A stretch of DNA of 7,173 nt from Peptoniphilus_A sp050943655. Lineage in GTDB: Bacteria > Bacillota > Clostridia > Tissierellales > Peptoniphilaceae. The position numbers and the translations under genes are program-made. Numbering within the stretch: position 1 is the stretch's first letter; every line of letters begins with the position of its first letter. Positions 1 to 7,035 of this stretch are shown piece after piece. The notes beneath the pieces are model-generated. The model worked only from the letters and a program-made list of their open reading frames with translations. It was not told where the DNA came from and did no database searches. The DNA lies in assembly GCF_050943655.1 (NCBI RefSeq), contig NZ_JBMNPQ010000073.1:1-7173 (forward strand), given 5' to 3'.

Positions 1-477
1 GTCTTTAACTAAAATCATTCCGCCCTCGTCGTATTTTAAACCGAGTAGAGCTTCTCTATATTTTGGCGGAAAGATTACTGGAGCTCCTCTTCTCTTTTCA
101 GTTCTTGGATAAGTTATAGCCTGATTTTTTTCATAAGCTTCAATTAATTTTTTGACAGTTTCAGCCTTAAGAAGCGGTTGGTCTGAGACAAAAAACATCA
201 TCGCACAGTCTTTATCTGTATTATTGACTCCAAGCTTTATTGAACTTGACTTTCCAACTTCGTTTTTGTCATTATAAATCGCTTTGAAGCCACGTTTCTT
301 TGCATCTTCTAAAATTTCATCATAACTTGATACCAAAATAACTTCATGAAAATCAATCTCTTCCATTAAATCAAAAGTCCACTCATAAAGTTTTTTGCCC
401 TTAAGTTCAAGTAGTAATTTATTTTGTCCCATTCGCTCAGACATTCCAGATGCCATTATTATCGCACTAATTTTCAT
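1..477 (-). CDS. mocA: MocA/YgfJ-type molybdenum cofactor cytidylyltransferase (3' end outside window)
   Basis: MobA-like NTP transferase, probably the cytosolic enzyme that adds CMP to molybdopterin to give the cytosine-dinucleotide cofactor used by molybdenum hydroxylases. The 159 visible residues begin with the nucleotide-binding loop (IIMASGMSERMGQNK, about 6-20), close to the family form LAAGxSxRMGxxK. They include VSDQPLL (about 97-103), whose Asp is the usual metal/nucleotide ligand, then GAPVIF (131-136) and YDEGG (149-153), which resembles the family's GDxG region. The frame is open to base 1; family members run about 190-200 residues, so some 30-40 are missing. The ATG at 477 has GGAGG six bases upstream, inside yqeC, and the two genes overlap by 11 bp. 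The neighbouring hydroxylase and yqeC favour MocA over MobA (guanylyl) or an unrelated nucleotidyltransferase. Family is sure; CTP preference is inferred from context. Confidence 0.85.
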   Translation of the reverse strand, partial: MKISAIIMASGMSERMGQNKLLLELKGKKLYEWTFDLMEEIDFHEVILVSSYDEILEDAKKRGFKAIYNDKNEVGKSSSIKLGVNNTDKDCAMMFFVSDQPLLKAETVKKLIEAYEKNQAITYPRTEKRRGAPVIFPPKYREALLGLKYDEGGMILVKD

Positions 478-1180
478 ATTTATCCTCCAATAGTGATCCA
501 TAGAAATATTTAATGTCTTCTGTTTCTTCTCTTAAATATTGAATAACTTCCTTCGCCCTTCTCTCTTCATCGAGGCTTTCGACTTGATTAAAGAAAACAA
601 ATTTTTCGCCGCTAAAATTTTTAAAAGGTCCTGGGTCTTCTTTTATCAATCTTTCAAATACAAATTTATCTACAACATCACTTGTTATTAATTTTCTAAA
701 TTCTTCATAATTATAAATAAAATCGCGAGAAATTTTTCTTCCAATGGTTTTTGCAGAAAAAACTGAAATTGTTTTGTTACTCACATTATATATTACAGGC
801 TCATGACTCTTCCACATTTTTAGTGGCATATTTCGACATCCATCAGCCTCGATTAAAATATAATCAAAGTCATCTTTTATTTTTAATAAGTCTTCTTCAT
901 CTATTGCAGAAAATTTATCTTCATCTAAAATTTTCTCTCCAAGGGCGACAATTATATTTTCTTCATTATTTTTTTTATATTCACTTACGCTATCGTAAAT
1001 ATAATCTGCCTCATCTTCTCCGGGTATTTTAATTTTTGTCGACGTTGTTATTAAAACTCTACCTCTTTTTTTTAACTTCTTCGCCAGAGTATTCATGAGA
1101 GTAGTCTTTCCTCCAGAGCCCGTTATGGAGACTACATCGCCCTTTTCTATATTCATAAAATCTAAAATATTTGTACCCAT
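467..1180 (-). CDS. yqeC: YqeC, selenium-dependent hydroxylase accessory protein
   Basis: P-loop protein of the YqeC family, known from comparative genomics as a companion of selenium-dependent molybdenum hydroxylases together with YqeB and an orphan SelD; its biochemical role is not established. Visible features of the 237-residue protein are a P-loop GSGGKTT (21-27), ITTSTK (about 44-49), EADG (111-114) followed by PLK (119-121), and FFNQVE (196-201) where related NTPases often have an NKxD-like guanine motif. No signal peptide or membrane segment is seen, so it is cytosolic. I chose the ATG at 1180 because AGGAG lies five bases upstream and because the protein then starts just ahead of the P-loop. 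A GTG at 1213 in the same frame would add 11 residues (MLGTILFLGDK) with a poorer ribosome site. It follows xdh by 46 bp and overlaps mocA by 11 bp. Confidence 0.85.
   Translation of the reverse strand: MGTNILDFMNIEKGDVVSITGSGGKTTLMNTLAKKLKKRGRVLITTSTKIKIPGEDEADYIYDSVSEYKKNNEENIIVALGEKILDEDKFSAIDEEDLLKIKDDFDYILIEADGCRNMPLKMWKSHEPVIYNVSNKTISVFSAKTIGRKISRDFIYNYEEFRKLITSDVVDKFVFERLIKEDPGPFKNFSGEKFVFFNQVESLDEERRAKEVIQYLREETEDIKYFYGSLLEDKYEN
484..488 (-). promoter_or_regulatory. Shine-Dalgarno of mocA inside yqeC
   Basis: GGAGG on the minus strand, followed by the six-base spacer ATAAAT and the ATG at 477. It lies within the last codons of yqeC. Ribosomes finishing yqeC would therefore stop next to the mocA start, which suggests translational coupling. 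Confidence 0.75.
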
Positions 1181-1185
1181 TTTAT

Positions 1186-1200
1186 CTCCTAAAAATAGGA
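1186..1200 (-). promoter_or_regulatory. yqeC ribosome site in a small hairpin
   Basis: The minus strand carries TCCTA-TTTT-TAGGA (1200-1187), a perfect 5-bp stem with a four-base loop. Its right arm contains most of the AGGAG ribosome site (1190-1186), five bases before the ATG at 1180. A second tiny stem, GTGC-TCG-GCAC, lies just upstream. The site decides the yqeC start. Whether the stem lowers translation is inference; a 5-bp AT-rich stem is weak. Confidence 0.45.
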
Positions 1201-1226
1201 TCGTGCCGAGCACACTCCCATTCTAA

Positions 1227-3857
1227 TTATTTCTCATCTTTAACAAATTCTTTTTTTGGCTTGCTATATGCAGTATCTTTCATTGGAAATTCACAGCGGA
1301 GAATCCCATCAAGTGCGTAGTATGCACCTTGTGCTGCTGATGCAATTGGAATAGTTGCAATCTCACCAATTCCCTTTGCGCCATAGGCAATGTCTAGTAG
1401 TTTTTCTTTTTCCACCAAGATTGGATAAATTTTTGGAACTTCTGTTGCTCTAAAAAGTCCAAGAGTTCCAAATTTAGCCTTAACTACAGAGTCAACTACT
1501 TTTAAATCCTCAGTAAGAGCATATCCTAGTCCCATAACGACTCCACCATCAATTTGTCCTTCGATGGTTGTGGGATTAATAACTTTTCCAGAGTCGTGAG
1601 CTGCATATACATCTTTAACAGTACCGTCGTCATTTAAAATCACAACATGAGTTGCAAATCCATAGGCAATGTGAGAAACAGGATTTTCTTTTTTCGAACC
1701 AAGCGGATCAGTTGGGTCAAAATATTCGTAGAAATATTCTTTACCCTCAAGCTCATCTAAAGTTTTATCTTTTAAATCTTTTGCAAGTTTTTCTCCAACT
1801 CTTCTCACAGCCTCGCCACTTATTAGAGTCTGCCTTGAACCAGATGATGTACCCGAATCAGGTGAATTTTCAGAATTTGGTCTTCTTATATTTATTTTTT
1901 CAAATGGAAGCCCAGTTGCCTCGCCAGTTATTTGCATAAATACTGTGGCCACTCCTTGACCTAGTCCTGAGGCTGCACAGTATACATTACATATTCCATC
2001 TTCAATTACTATTTTAGCTCTACCTTTATCTGGAAGTCCAACTCCAACGCCAGCATTTTTCATTGCACAGGCAATCCCCGCGCGGTCTTTATTTTTTTCA
2101 TAAACATCTTTAACTGCAAGAAGAGTTTCAACAAGAGCTGTGGAGCAGTCTGCTATTTGTCCATTTGGAAGAACTTCTCCAGGCCTTATGGCATTTCTAA
2201 ATCTAATCTCCCAAGGCGATATGCCGACTTTTTCTGCCAATAAATTTATATTGGACTCAAGTGCAAAGTTAGACTGACAAACTCCAAAGCCTCTAAAGGC
2301 ACCAGCAGGAGGATTGTTTGTATAATATCCATAGCCGTCAATTTCTGTATTGTGATAATTATAAGGTCCAACAGAGTGAGTGCACGCTCTTTCCAAAACT
2401 GGTCCGCATAGAGATGCGTAGGCACCAGTGTCGAAATAAATTTCTGCCTTCATGGCCTTAAAAATTCCATTCTCGTCGCAACCAAGTGTAAAAGTTGCCT
2501 CCATTGGGTGGCGCTTTGGATGCCATCTAAGTGACTCGTCTCTTGTCATCTTGTGCTTTACTGGTCTCTTATAAAGGTAAGCTGCAAGAGATGCTGCTGG
2601 TTGAACAGACATATCTTCTTTTCCACCAAAAGCTCCGCCGACTAAAGTATTTTCTACTACAACTCTATTTGGTGTATCTTGCCAACCAAACATAATTAAA
2701 AGTTCTCTTCTCGTGTCATATACACTTTGGTCTGATGAATAAACTTTTACTCCGTCTTTATATGGAATGGCGACGCAGCACTCTGGCTCAAGATAGGCAT
2801 GCTCTGTAAATGGAGTCTTGTACTTTTTAGTAACGACGTATGTACATTCTTTTAGAGCTTCTTCTGCATTGCCGCGTCTAACATGCCTTTCTTGACACAG
2901 ATTTCCATTTGGATGAATCTTTGGTGCATCAGCTTTCATTGCATCTCTTACTGTTGAAACTGGCTTTAATTCTTCAAGTTCTATTTTAATTAATTTTTTT
3001 GCTTCTTCAAGAACTTTTGTATTTTCTGCAACTACAAAACAAAGTGCGTCGCCTAGAGATTTTGTGATTTCGCCCTTCTTTACAAAGACCTCCCAGTCCT
3101 GCTGTAGGTGACCGATTAAATTATTCGGCACATCATCTGCTGTTAAAACTCCAACTACTCCATCAAGCTTTAGGGCTTCGCTGTAGTCGATGTCCACAAA
3201 TCTTGCTCGTGGGAATTTTGTCCTAACACAAGATCCATAAAGCATTCCTTCCATCTCAATATCATCAGCATAAATTCCAGTGCCTAAGATTTTTTCTCTC
3301 GCATCAACTCTTTGTGATCTCTGTCCTACTCGTGCACTTTTATCTTCATCTTCTATATTTAAGTCGCCTCTTAAAATTGCAGCAGCCATCTTTATTCCTT
3401 CTACAATTTTAGCATATCCCGTGCAGCGACAAATATTATTTTTGATTCCTTTTCTGATTTCGTCTTCAGTTGGATTTAGATTTTTTCTAATAACAGAAGC
3501 TCCACTCATTACCATTCCCGGTATGCAAAATCCACACTGCACAGCTCCCGCCTTTGTAAAGGCATACACAAATGCTTCTTTTTCTTCATCGCTTAGTCCT
3601 TCATTTGTGATTACTTCTGCGTCTTTAAGCTTTGAAAGCTTTACTGTGCATGATCTTTTATTTTCTTCTCCAACAAGTACTGTGCAAGTTCCGCAGGCTC
3701 CTTGACTGCATCCGTCCTTTACAGAATAAAGATGAAGATCGTCTCTTAAAAATCTTAAAAGACTCTTGTCCTCATAAGTCTCATAGGTCTTTCCATTTAC
3801 ATTTATAATATAGGCCTCTTTATTTTCTAATTTTTCACCTATCAATATATTAGCCAT
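1227..3857 (-). CDS. xdh: Selenium-dependent xanthine dehydrogenase-type molybdenum hydroxylase (fused FeS and Mo domains)
   Basis: A single-chain purine hydroxylase candidate: it should hydroxylate hypoxanthine/xanthine or a related heterocycle with water oxygen and pass electrons through two [2Fe-2S] clusters. Plant-type ferredoxin domain ligands are C50, C55, C58, C70; the second cluster has C108, C111, C143, C145 (CRCTGY). After a linker at about 160-185 come the molybdenum domains: GGAFGGKE (407-414), GAFRGFG (519-525), GLGQG (631-635) and KGIGE (828-832). By motif alignment E832 matches the catalytic Glu1261 of bovine xanthine oxidoreductase. There is no FAD domain. The architecture and the yqeC neighbour fit the selenium-dependent XDH family, where selenium is a labile Mo ligand and not selenocysteine; no in-frame TGA is present. 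A TGA sits two codons before the ATG at 3857, ruling out a longer start. About 15 residues precede the ferredoxin fold. Exact substrate is unproven. Confidence 0.88.
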   Translation of the reverse strand: MANILIGEKLENKEAYIINVNGKTYETYEDKSLLRFLRDDLHLYSVKDGCSQGACGTCTVLVGEENKRSCTVKLSKLKDAEVITNEGLSDEEKEAFVYAFTKAGAVQCGFCIPGMVMSGASVIRKNLNPTEDEIRKGIKNNICRCTGYAKIVEGIKMAAAILRGDLNIEDEDKSARVGQRSQRVDAREKILGTGIYADDIEMEGMLYGSCVRTKFPRARFVDIDYSEALKLDGVVGVLTADDVPNNLIGHLQQDWEVFVKKGEITKSLGDALCFVVAENTKVLEEAKKLIKIELEELKPVSTVRDAMKADAPKIHPNGNLCQERHVRRGNAEEALKECTYVVTKKYKTPFTEHAYLEPECCVAIPYKDGVKVYSSDQSVYDTRRELLIMFGWQDTPNRVVVENTLVGGAFGGKEDMSVQPAASLAAYLYKRPVKHKMTRDESLRWHPKRHPMEATFTLGCDENGIFKAMKAEIYFDTGAYASLCGPVLERACTHSVGPYNYHNTEIDGYGYYTNNPPAGAFRGFGVCQSNFALESNINLLAEKVGISPWEIRFRNAIRPGEVLPNGQIADCSTALVETLLAVKDVYEKNKDRAGIACAMKNAGVGVGLPDKGRAKIVIEDGICNVYCAASGLGQGVATVFMQITGEATGLPFEKINIRRPNSENSPDSGTSSGSRQTLISGEAVRRVGEKLAKDLKDKTLDELEGKEYFYEYFDPTDPLGSKKENPVSHIAYGFATHVVILNDDGTVKDVYAAHDSGKVINPTTIEGQIDGGVVMGLGYALTEDLKVVDSVVKAKFGTLGLFRATEVPKIYPILVEKEKLLDIAYGAKGIGEIATIPIASAAQGAYYALDGILRCEFPMKDTAYSKPKKEFVKDEK

Positions 3858-3860
3858 ATT

Positions 3861-3865
3861 TCACC
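3861..3865 (-). promoter_or_regulatory. Weak, coupled ribosome site of xdh
   Basis: The only pairing upstream of the xdh ATG is GGTGA, followed by AAT and the start codon. It matches the 3' part of the full AAGGAGGTGA consensus. It is weaker than the GGAGG sites of ade and mocA. The hydA stop codon (3874-3872) is only 14 bp away, so re-initiation after hydA is likely to help. Confidence 0.5.
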
Positions 3866-3871
3866 AACTCT

Positions 3872-5242
3872 CTAGAATTTTCGCTGTATGAATTTACCCC
3901 TTCCCTTTGTCGCAGAGTAAATTTCTTTATCTAAAATAATTTCTCCTCTTGAGATTACAGTTTCAACCTTTACTTTCGCTTCATAATTTTCATAAGTTGT
4001 GTAATCGCAATTTGAGTGTCTGTTTTCTTGTTTAATTGTGTAATCTTCGTATTTTAAAATTGCAATGTCGCCATCAAATCCAACTGCTATCTCGCCTTTT
4101 TTTGGATAAAGTCCAAATATCTTGCTTGGATTTTGTGACAAAAGTTCAACGAGTTTTTCTATAGGAATATTTCTCTTCATTCCTTCAGTGATAATTACCT
4201 CAAGTCTCTCCTCAACTCCCGGCGCTCCACCAGGTGCTGCAGTGAAATTATCTTTGTGAGGCAGCTTATCTAATTCGTAGAAAAATGGACAGTGATCTGT
4301 TGCAATTACATCTACATCTCCGTTTTTTACGCCATCCCAAAGTGCTTCAATATCTTCCTCTTTGCGAAGTGGAGGCGACATGATGTACTTTATACCTTCG
4401 GCATTTCCACCTTCTAAATATTTTGATTCGTCTAAAGTTAAATATTGTGTGCAAGTTTCACAGAATAAATTTTTAACTCCACGTGCCCTTGCTCTTTTTA
4501 TTTCTTCAAGTCCCTCTTTTGTTGAAGTGTGGACGATGTATAATTTTGGACAGCCTGCAATCTCACTTAAATATATAAGTCTATTTATTGCTTCAGCTTC
4601 TGTCTCATTTGGTCTAGTCTTTGCGTGATAAATTGGAGATAGATTATTATTTATAATCGCCTCGCGCCTTAGCTCTTCTATTGCCCTATCATTTTCGCAG
4701 TGAACGCAGACAACTGTTCCAGTTTCTTTTGCCCTTTTTAGCACGCGAAGCATTTCGCCGTCGTCGAGCTTTCCGCTATAAGTCGTATAAATTTTTAAAG
4801 ATACTATTCCTATGTCGTAGATATCTTTAATCTCTTCTAATAAATCGTCGTCAAGTTCATAGAGTGCTCCGTGAAATGAATAGTCAATTACAGCTTTTCC
4901 ATCTGCCAAGTCGTGATAGTGAGAGATCATGTCCCTAAGACTTGAACCTTTTGAAAGAGATGCTATATGATCTACAATTGTCGTTGTTCCGCCGTGGGAT
5001 GCTGCAACTGTTCCAGTATAAAAATCATCAACTGCAACATACTCGCCAAGGTCAAGGCTCATGTGAGTGTGCACATCAACTCCACCTGGCAATACTAATT
5101 TTCCTTCTGCGTCTATAATTTTATCTGCATCAATTTCTAAATTTTTTCCAATTTTTGTAATTTTCTCGTCTTCAATAAAAATATCTAACATATCACTTTT
5201 TTCAGACAAAATTACTTTCCCGTTTTTAATAAGTAATGACAT
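3872..5242 (-). CDS. hydA: Dihydropyrimidinase / D-hydantoinase-family cyclic amidohydrolase (HydA/HyuA type)
   Basis: Binuclear-metal amidohydrolase that hydrolyses a cyclic amide or ureide. The 456-residue length fits the family. Metal and catalytic positions are intact: HTH (H58, H60), the lysine to be carbamylated K150 in SLKIYTTYSG with the substrate-loop tyrosine Y155, H181 in VHCEND, H238 in VHTSTKEG, and D316 in ATDHCPF. MSPPLR (288-293) supplies the substrate-binding Ser loop. The second loop reads APGGAPGVEER (336-346), where typical hydantoinases have PNGxPGVE, so the Asn that contacts the substrate amide is replaced by Gly. The ATG at 5242 has AAGG five bases upstream; the gene starts 12 bp after ade and ends 14 bp before xdh. 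Similar genes (hydA/hyuA) sit beside xdh, ssnA and ygeW-type genes in anaerobic purine or urate clusters. A ring-opening step on a purine product is therefore plausible, but the true substrate is unknown. Allantoinase or dihydroorotase fits less well. Confidence 0.87.
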   Translation of the reverse strand: MSLLIKNGKVILSEKSDMLDIFIEDEKITKIGKNLEIDADKIIDAEGKLVLPGGVDVHTHMSLDLGEYVAVDDFYTGTVAASHGGTTTIVDHIASLSKGSSLRDMISHYHDLADGKAVIDYSFHGALYELDDDLLEEIKDIYDIGIVSLKIYTTYSGKLDDGEMLRVLKRAKETGTVVCVHCENDRAIEELRREAIINNNLSPIYHAKTRPNETEAEAINRLIYLSEIAGCPKLYIVHTSTKEGLEEIKRARARGVKNLFCETCTQYLTLDESKYLEGGNAEGIKYIMSPPLRKEEDIEALWDGVKNGDVDVIATDHCPFFYELDKLPHKDNFTAAPGGAPGVEERLEVIITEGMKRNIPIEKLVELLSQNPSKIFGLYPKKGEIAVGFDGDIAILKYEDYTIKQENRHSNCDYTTYENYEAKVKVETVISRGEIILDKEIYSATKGRGKFIQRKF

Positions 5243-5254
5243 TTTTACCTTCTT

Positions 5255-6967
5255 TCAAGCATTGATATCTATAAATTTAAACTCGCTCACATCAAAGAGT
5301 CCCTCGTCTGTCAATTTTAAATTGGGAATCACAGGAAGTGACATAAATCCAAGCGTCAAAATCGGATCGAGACTCTTGCAATTTACTCCCAAATTATTTT
5401 TAATTGCATCTAAAACTTTTTCTAATTTTAGACTAGTCTCTTCAACTGTTCCAGAAGACATGAGTCCCGCAATCTCAAGTGGCAAACTTGCCAAGACTTC
5501 TCCATTTGAGACTACAGTTATCCCACCGTTTATATTTTTAATTTCTTCCATTGCTCTATAAATATCTTTATCGTTATCGCCAATAATTATAATATTGTGT
5601 GAATCGTGAGCAATTGTTGAAGCAATTGAGCCATTTTTTATCCCAAAGCCTTTTATTATTCCTTTTCCAAAGCTATCAAGACCATTGTGCCTTTCGATTA
5701 CAATTAATTTTTGATAAACATCATCTGCTTTAAAGACTCCATCGTGAACAGGGACTTCTTCAACTAATTTTTCTGTCAAAAGTTCATTTGGATTAATTCC
5801 AATTACATTTGCCCTATTTGAATTTAGCTTTATCTCAAAATCTTCTAATCTTCTGTCGTGGACTTTAACTTCTCCAATACTTTTTATATCAGTTTTCGAC
5901 TTAATCTCTCTTAAAAGTTTTTTGCCTTCACTAATCTTTTTGCCATCAATATAAACAGAATCAATCACAAATTTTACTATATCGTCTAATACAATAAAGT
6001 TTGCTTCATAACCTGGTGCAATAGCTCCTTTACCTTTAAGGTCGTAACATTTTGCGGCGTTTATCGTCGCAATTTTTATTGCATCAATTGGATCTATTCC
6101 ATTTTTAATGGCAATTTTTATATTTTCGTTAACTGAGCCCTTCTCTAATAAATCCTTTGGATGCTTGTCGTCGGTACAAAATAGTATCCTAGATAAATTG
6201 TCTTTAGTTATTCCCTTAGTCAAAATTTCAGCATTTTTTGCAGAAGTTCCCTGTCTAATTTGCACATACATTCCATTTGAAATTCGCTCGTTCATCTCTT
6301 CTACTGTTGAGCACTCGTGATCAGTTTTAATTCCAGAAAGAGCATAGGCGTTTAGAGCTTTTCCCAATAGACCTGGCGCGTGACCGTCTATAACTCTGTC
6401 GCTGAAGCCTTCGATTTTATCCATTACAACTTTATCACAGTTTATAACTCCAGGATAATTCATCATTTCTCCAAGCCCCAAGACTCTATCTCTATCCTTT
6501 AATTTTTCTAAATCTTTAAAGACAAGGTTTGCACCAGAGTGCTCAAAATCTGTGGCCGGCACACAAGAAGGTAGCATTATCCTAACATCTAGTGGAAGAT
6601 TTTCCGATGCTTCTAGTAAATAATTTATTCCATCTATTCCAAGGACATTTGCTATCTCGTGAGGATCTGCAATAATTGTCGCAACTCCATTTGGAATAAG
6701 CACTTTTGCAAGTTCTGTAGGAGTAACCATAGATGATTCAATATGTACGTGACCGTCTATTAAACATGGAGATACAAACTTTCCCTCTAAGTCAATTTCA
6801 TCTGCTCCGCTGTAATCTCCAACGCCTAGTATAATTCCACCAGATACAGCAATATCTCCATTTATTATTTTATTTGAGAATACGTCTACAACTTTAGCAT
6901 TTTTAAATACTAAATCAGATTTTCTTAGTCCTCTTGCCATGAGGATTTTCTCTTCTAAATTTTTCAT
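5255..6967 (-). CDS. ade: Adenine deaminase
   Basis: Cytosolic metal-dependent deaminase converting adenine to hypoxanthine and ammonia. The 570 residues match the usual bacterial Ade length, and the family signatures occur in order. They are DGHVHIESSM (71-80, metal ligands H73 and H75), DPHEIANVLG (101-110), GLGEMM (164-169, E167), DGHAPG (194-199), TDHECS (215-220) and CTDDKHP (264-270). The Ade-specific C-terminal domain has FGKGIIKGFG (433-442) and TIAHDSHN (451-458). Nothing is truncated or missing. The ATG at 6967 has AAGGAGG four bases upstream, the strongest ribosome site in the window. It is the first gene after a terminator-like hairpin and is followed by hydA after 12 bp. In this setting it feeds hypoxanthine to the molybdenum hydroxylase; salvage of adenine is the other possible role. 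No purine-riboswitch aptamer fits in the 68-bp upstream gap. Confidence 0.95.
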   Translation of the reverse strand: MKNLEEKILMARGLRKSDLVFKNAKVVDVFSNKIINGDIAVSGGIILGVGDYSGADEIDLEGKFVSPCLIDGHVHIESSMVTPTELAKVLIPNGVATIIADPHEIANVLGIDGINYLLEASENLPLDVRIMLPSCVPATDFEHSGANLVFKDLEKLKDRDRVLGLGEMMNYPGVINCDKVVMDKIEGFSDRVIDGHAPGLLGKALNAYALSGIKTDHECSTVEEMNERISNGMYVQIRQGTSAKNAEILTKGITKDNLSRILFCTDDKHPKDLLEKGSVNENIKIAIKNGIDPIDAIKIATINAAKCYDLKGKGAIAPGYEANFIVLDDIVKFVIDSVYIDGKKISEGKKLLREIKSKTDIKSIGEVKVHDRRLEDFEIKLNSNRANVIGINPNELLTEKLVEEVPVHDGVFKADDVYQKLIVIERHNGLDSFGKGIIKGFGIKNGSIASTIAHDSHNIIIIGDNDKDIYRAMEEIKNINGGITVVSNGEVLASLPLEIAGLMSSGTVEETSLKLEKVLDAIKNNLGVNCKSLDPILTLGFMSLPVIPNLKLTDEGLFDVSEFKFIDINA

Positions 6968-6971
6968 AAAT

Positions 6972-6978
6972 CCTCCTT
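6972..6978 (-). promoter_or_regulatory. Shine-Dalgarno of ade
   Basis: AAGGAGG on the minus strand, four bases (ATTT) before the ATG at 6967. It is near-consensus, confirms the ade start, and suggests high translation of the first gene of the block. It begins seven bases after the upstream hairpin. Confidence 0.8.
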
Positions 6979-6985
6979 AAATTAA

Positions 6986-7013
6986 AAGCCTCGCAAAAAA
7001 CTTTACGAGACTT
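6986..7013 (-). terminator. Hairpin between FeS-subunit gene and ade; possible terminator or attenuator
   Basis: On the minus strand AAGTCTCG pairs with CGAGGCTT across a 12-base loop, giving an 8-bp stem with one G-U pair. The following bases are TTAATTT, so together with the stem end there is a broken U-tract. It lies 23 bp after the stop of the upstream gene. The U-tract is imperfect, so termination may be partial; the stem could also be an mRNA processing or stability element that separates expression of the two genes. No convincing promoter for ade is visible between them. Confidence 0.5.
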
Positions 7014-7035
7014 ATTAATTTTTTAAAGTTGACAA

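Noticed and set aside
1066..1073. Run of eight A (minus strand) in yqeC, with another at 976-969, as possible slippage or frameshift sites
   Set aside because: The frame is intact through both, the runs simply encode Lys/Asn codons, and such runs are common in AT-rich genomes.
1181..1213. GTG start for yqeC giving 11 more residues
   Set aside because: The ATG at 1180 has AGGAG at good spacing and starts near the P-loop as expected; the GTG has only a poorly spaced GGGAG next to it.
3280..3705. Plus-strand open frame of about 141 codons, and similar ones at 751-1032, 1652-1939, 4362-4628, 5067-5561 and 6108-6320
   Set aside because: All lie antisense to well-supported genes, show no family motifs, and have composition expected from the complement of Lys/Glu-rich coding DNA.
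1227..3857. Selenocysteine in the hydroxylase because of the selenium link
   Set aside because: There is no in-frame TGA. In this family selenium is a labile ligand on molybdenum, not an amino acid.
6968..7035. Purine riboswitch upstream of ade
   Set aside because: The gap is only 68 bp, contains one simple stem, and has no three-way junction or conserved loop pair.
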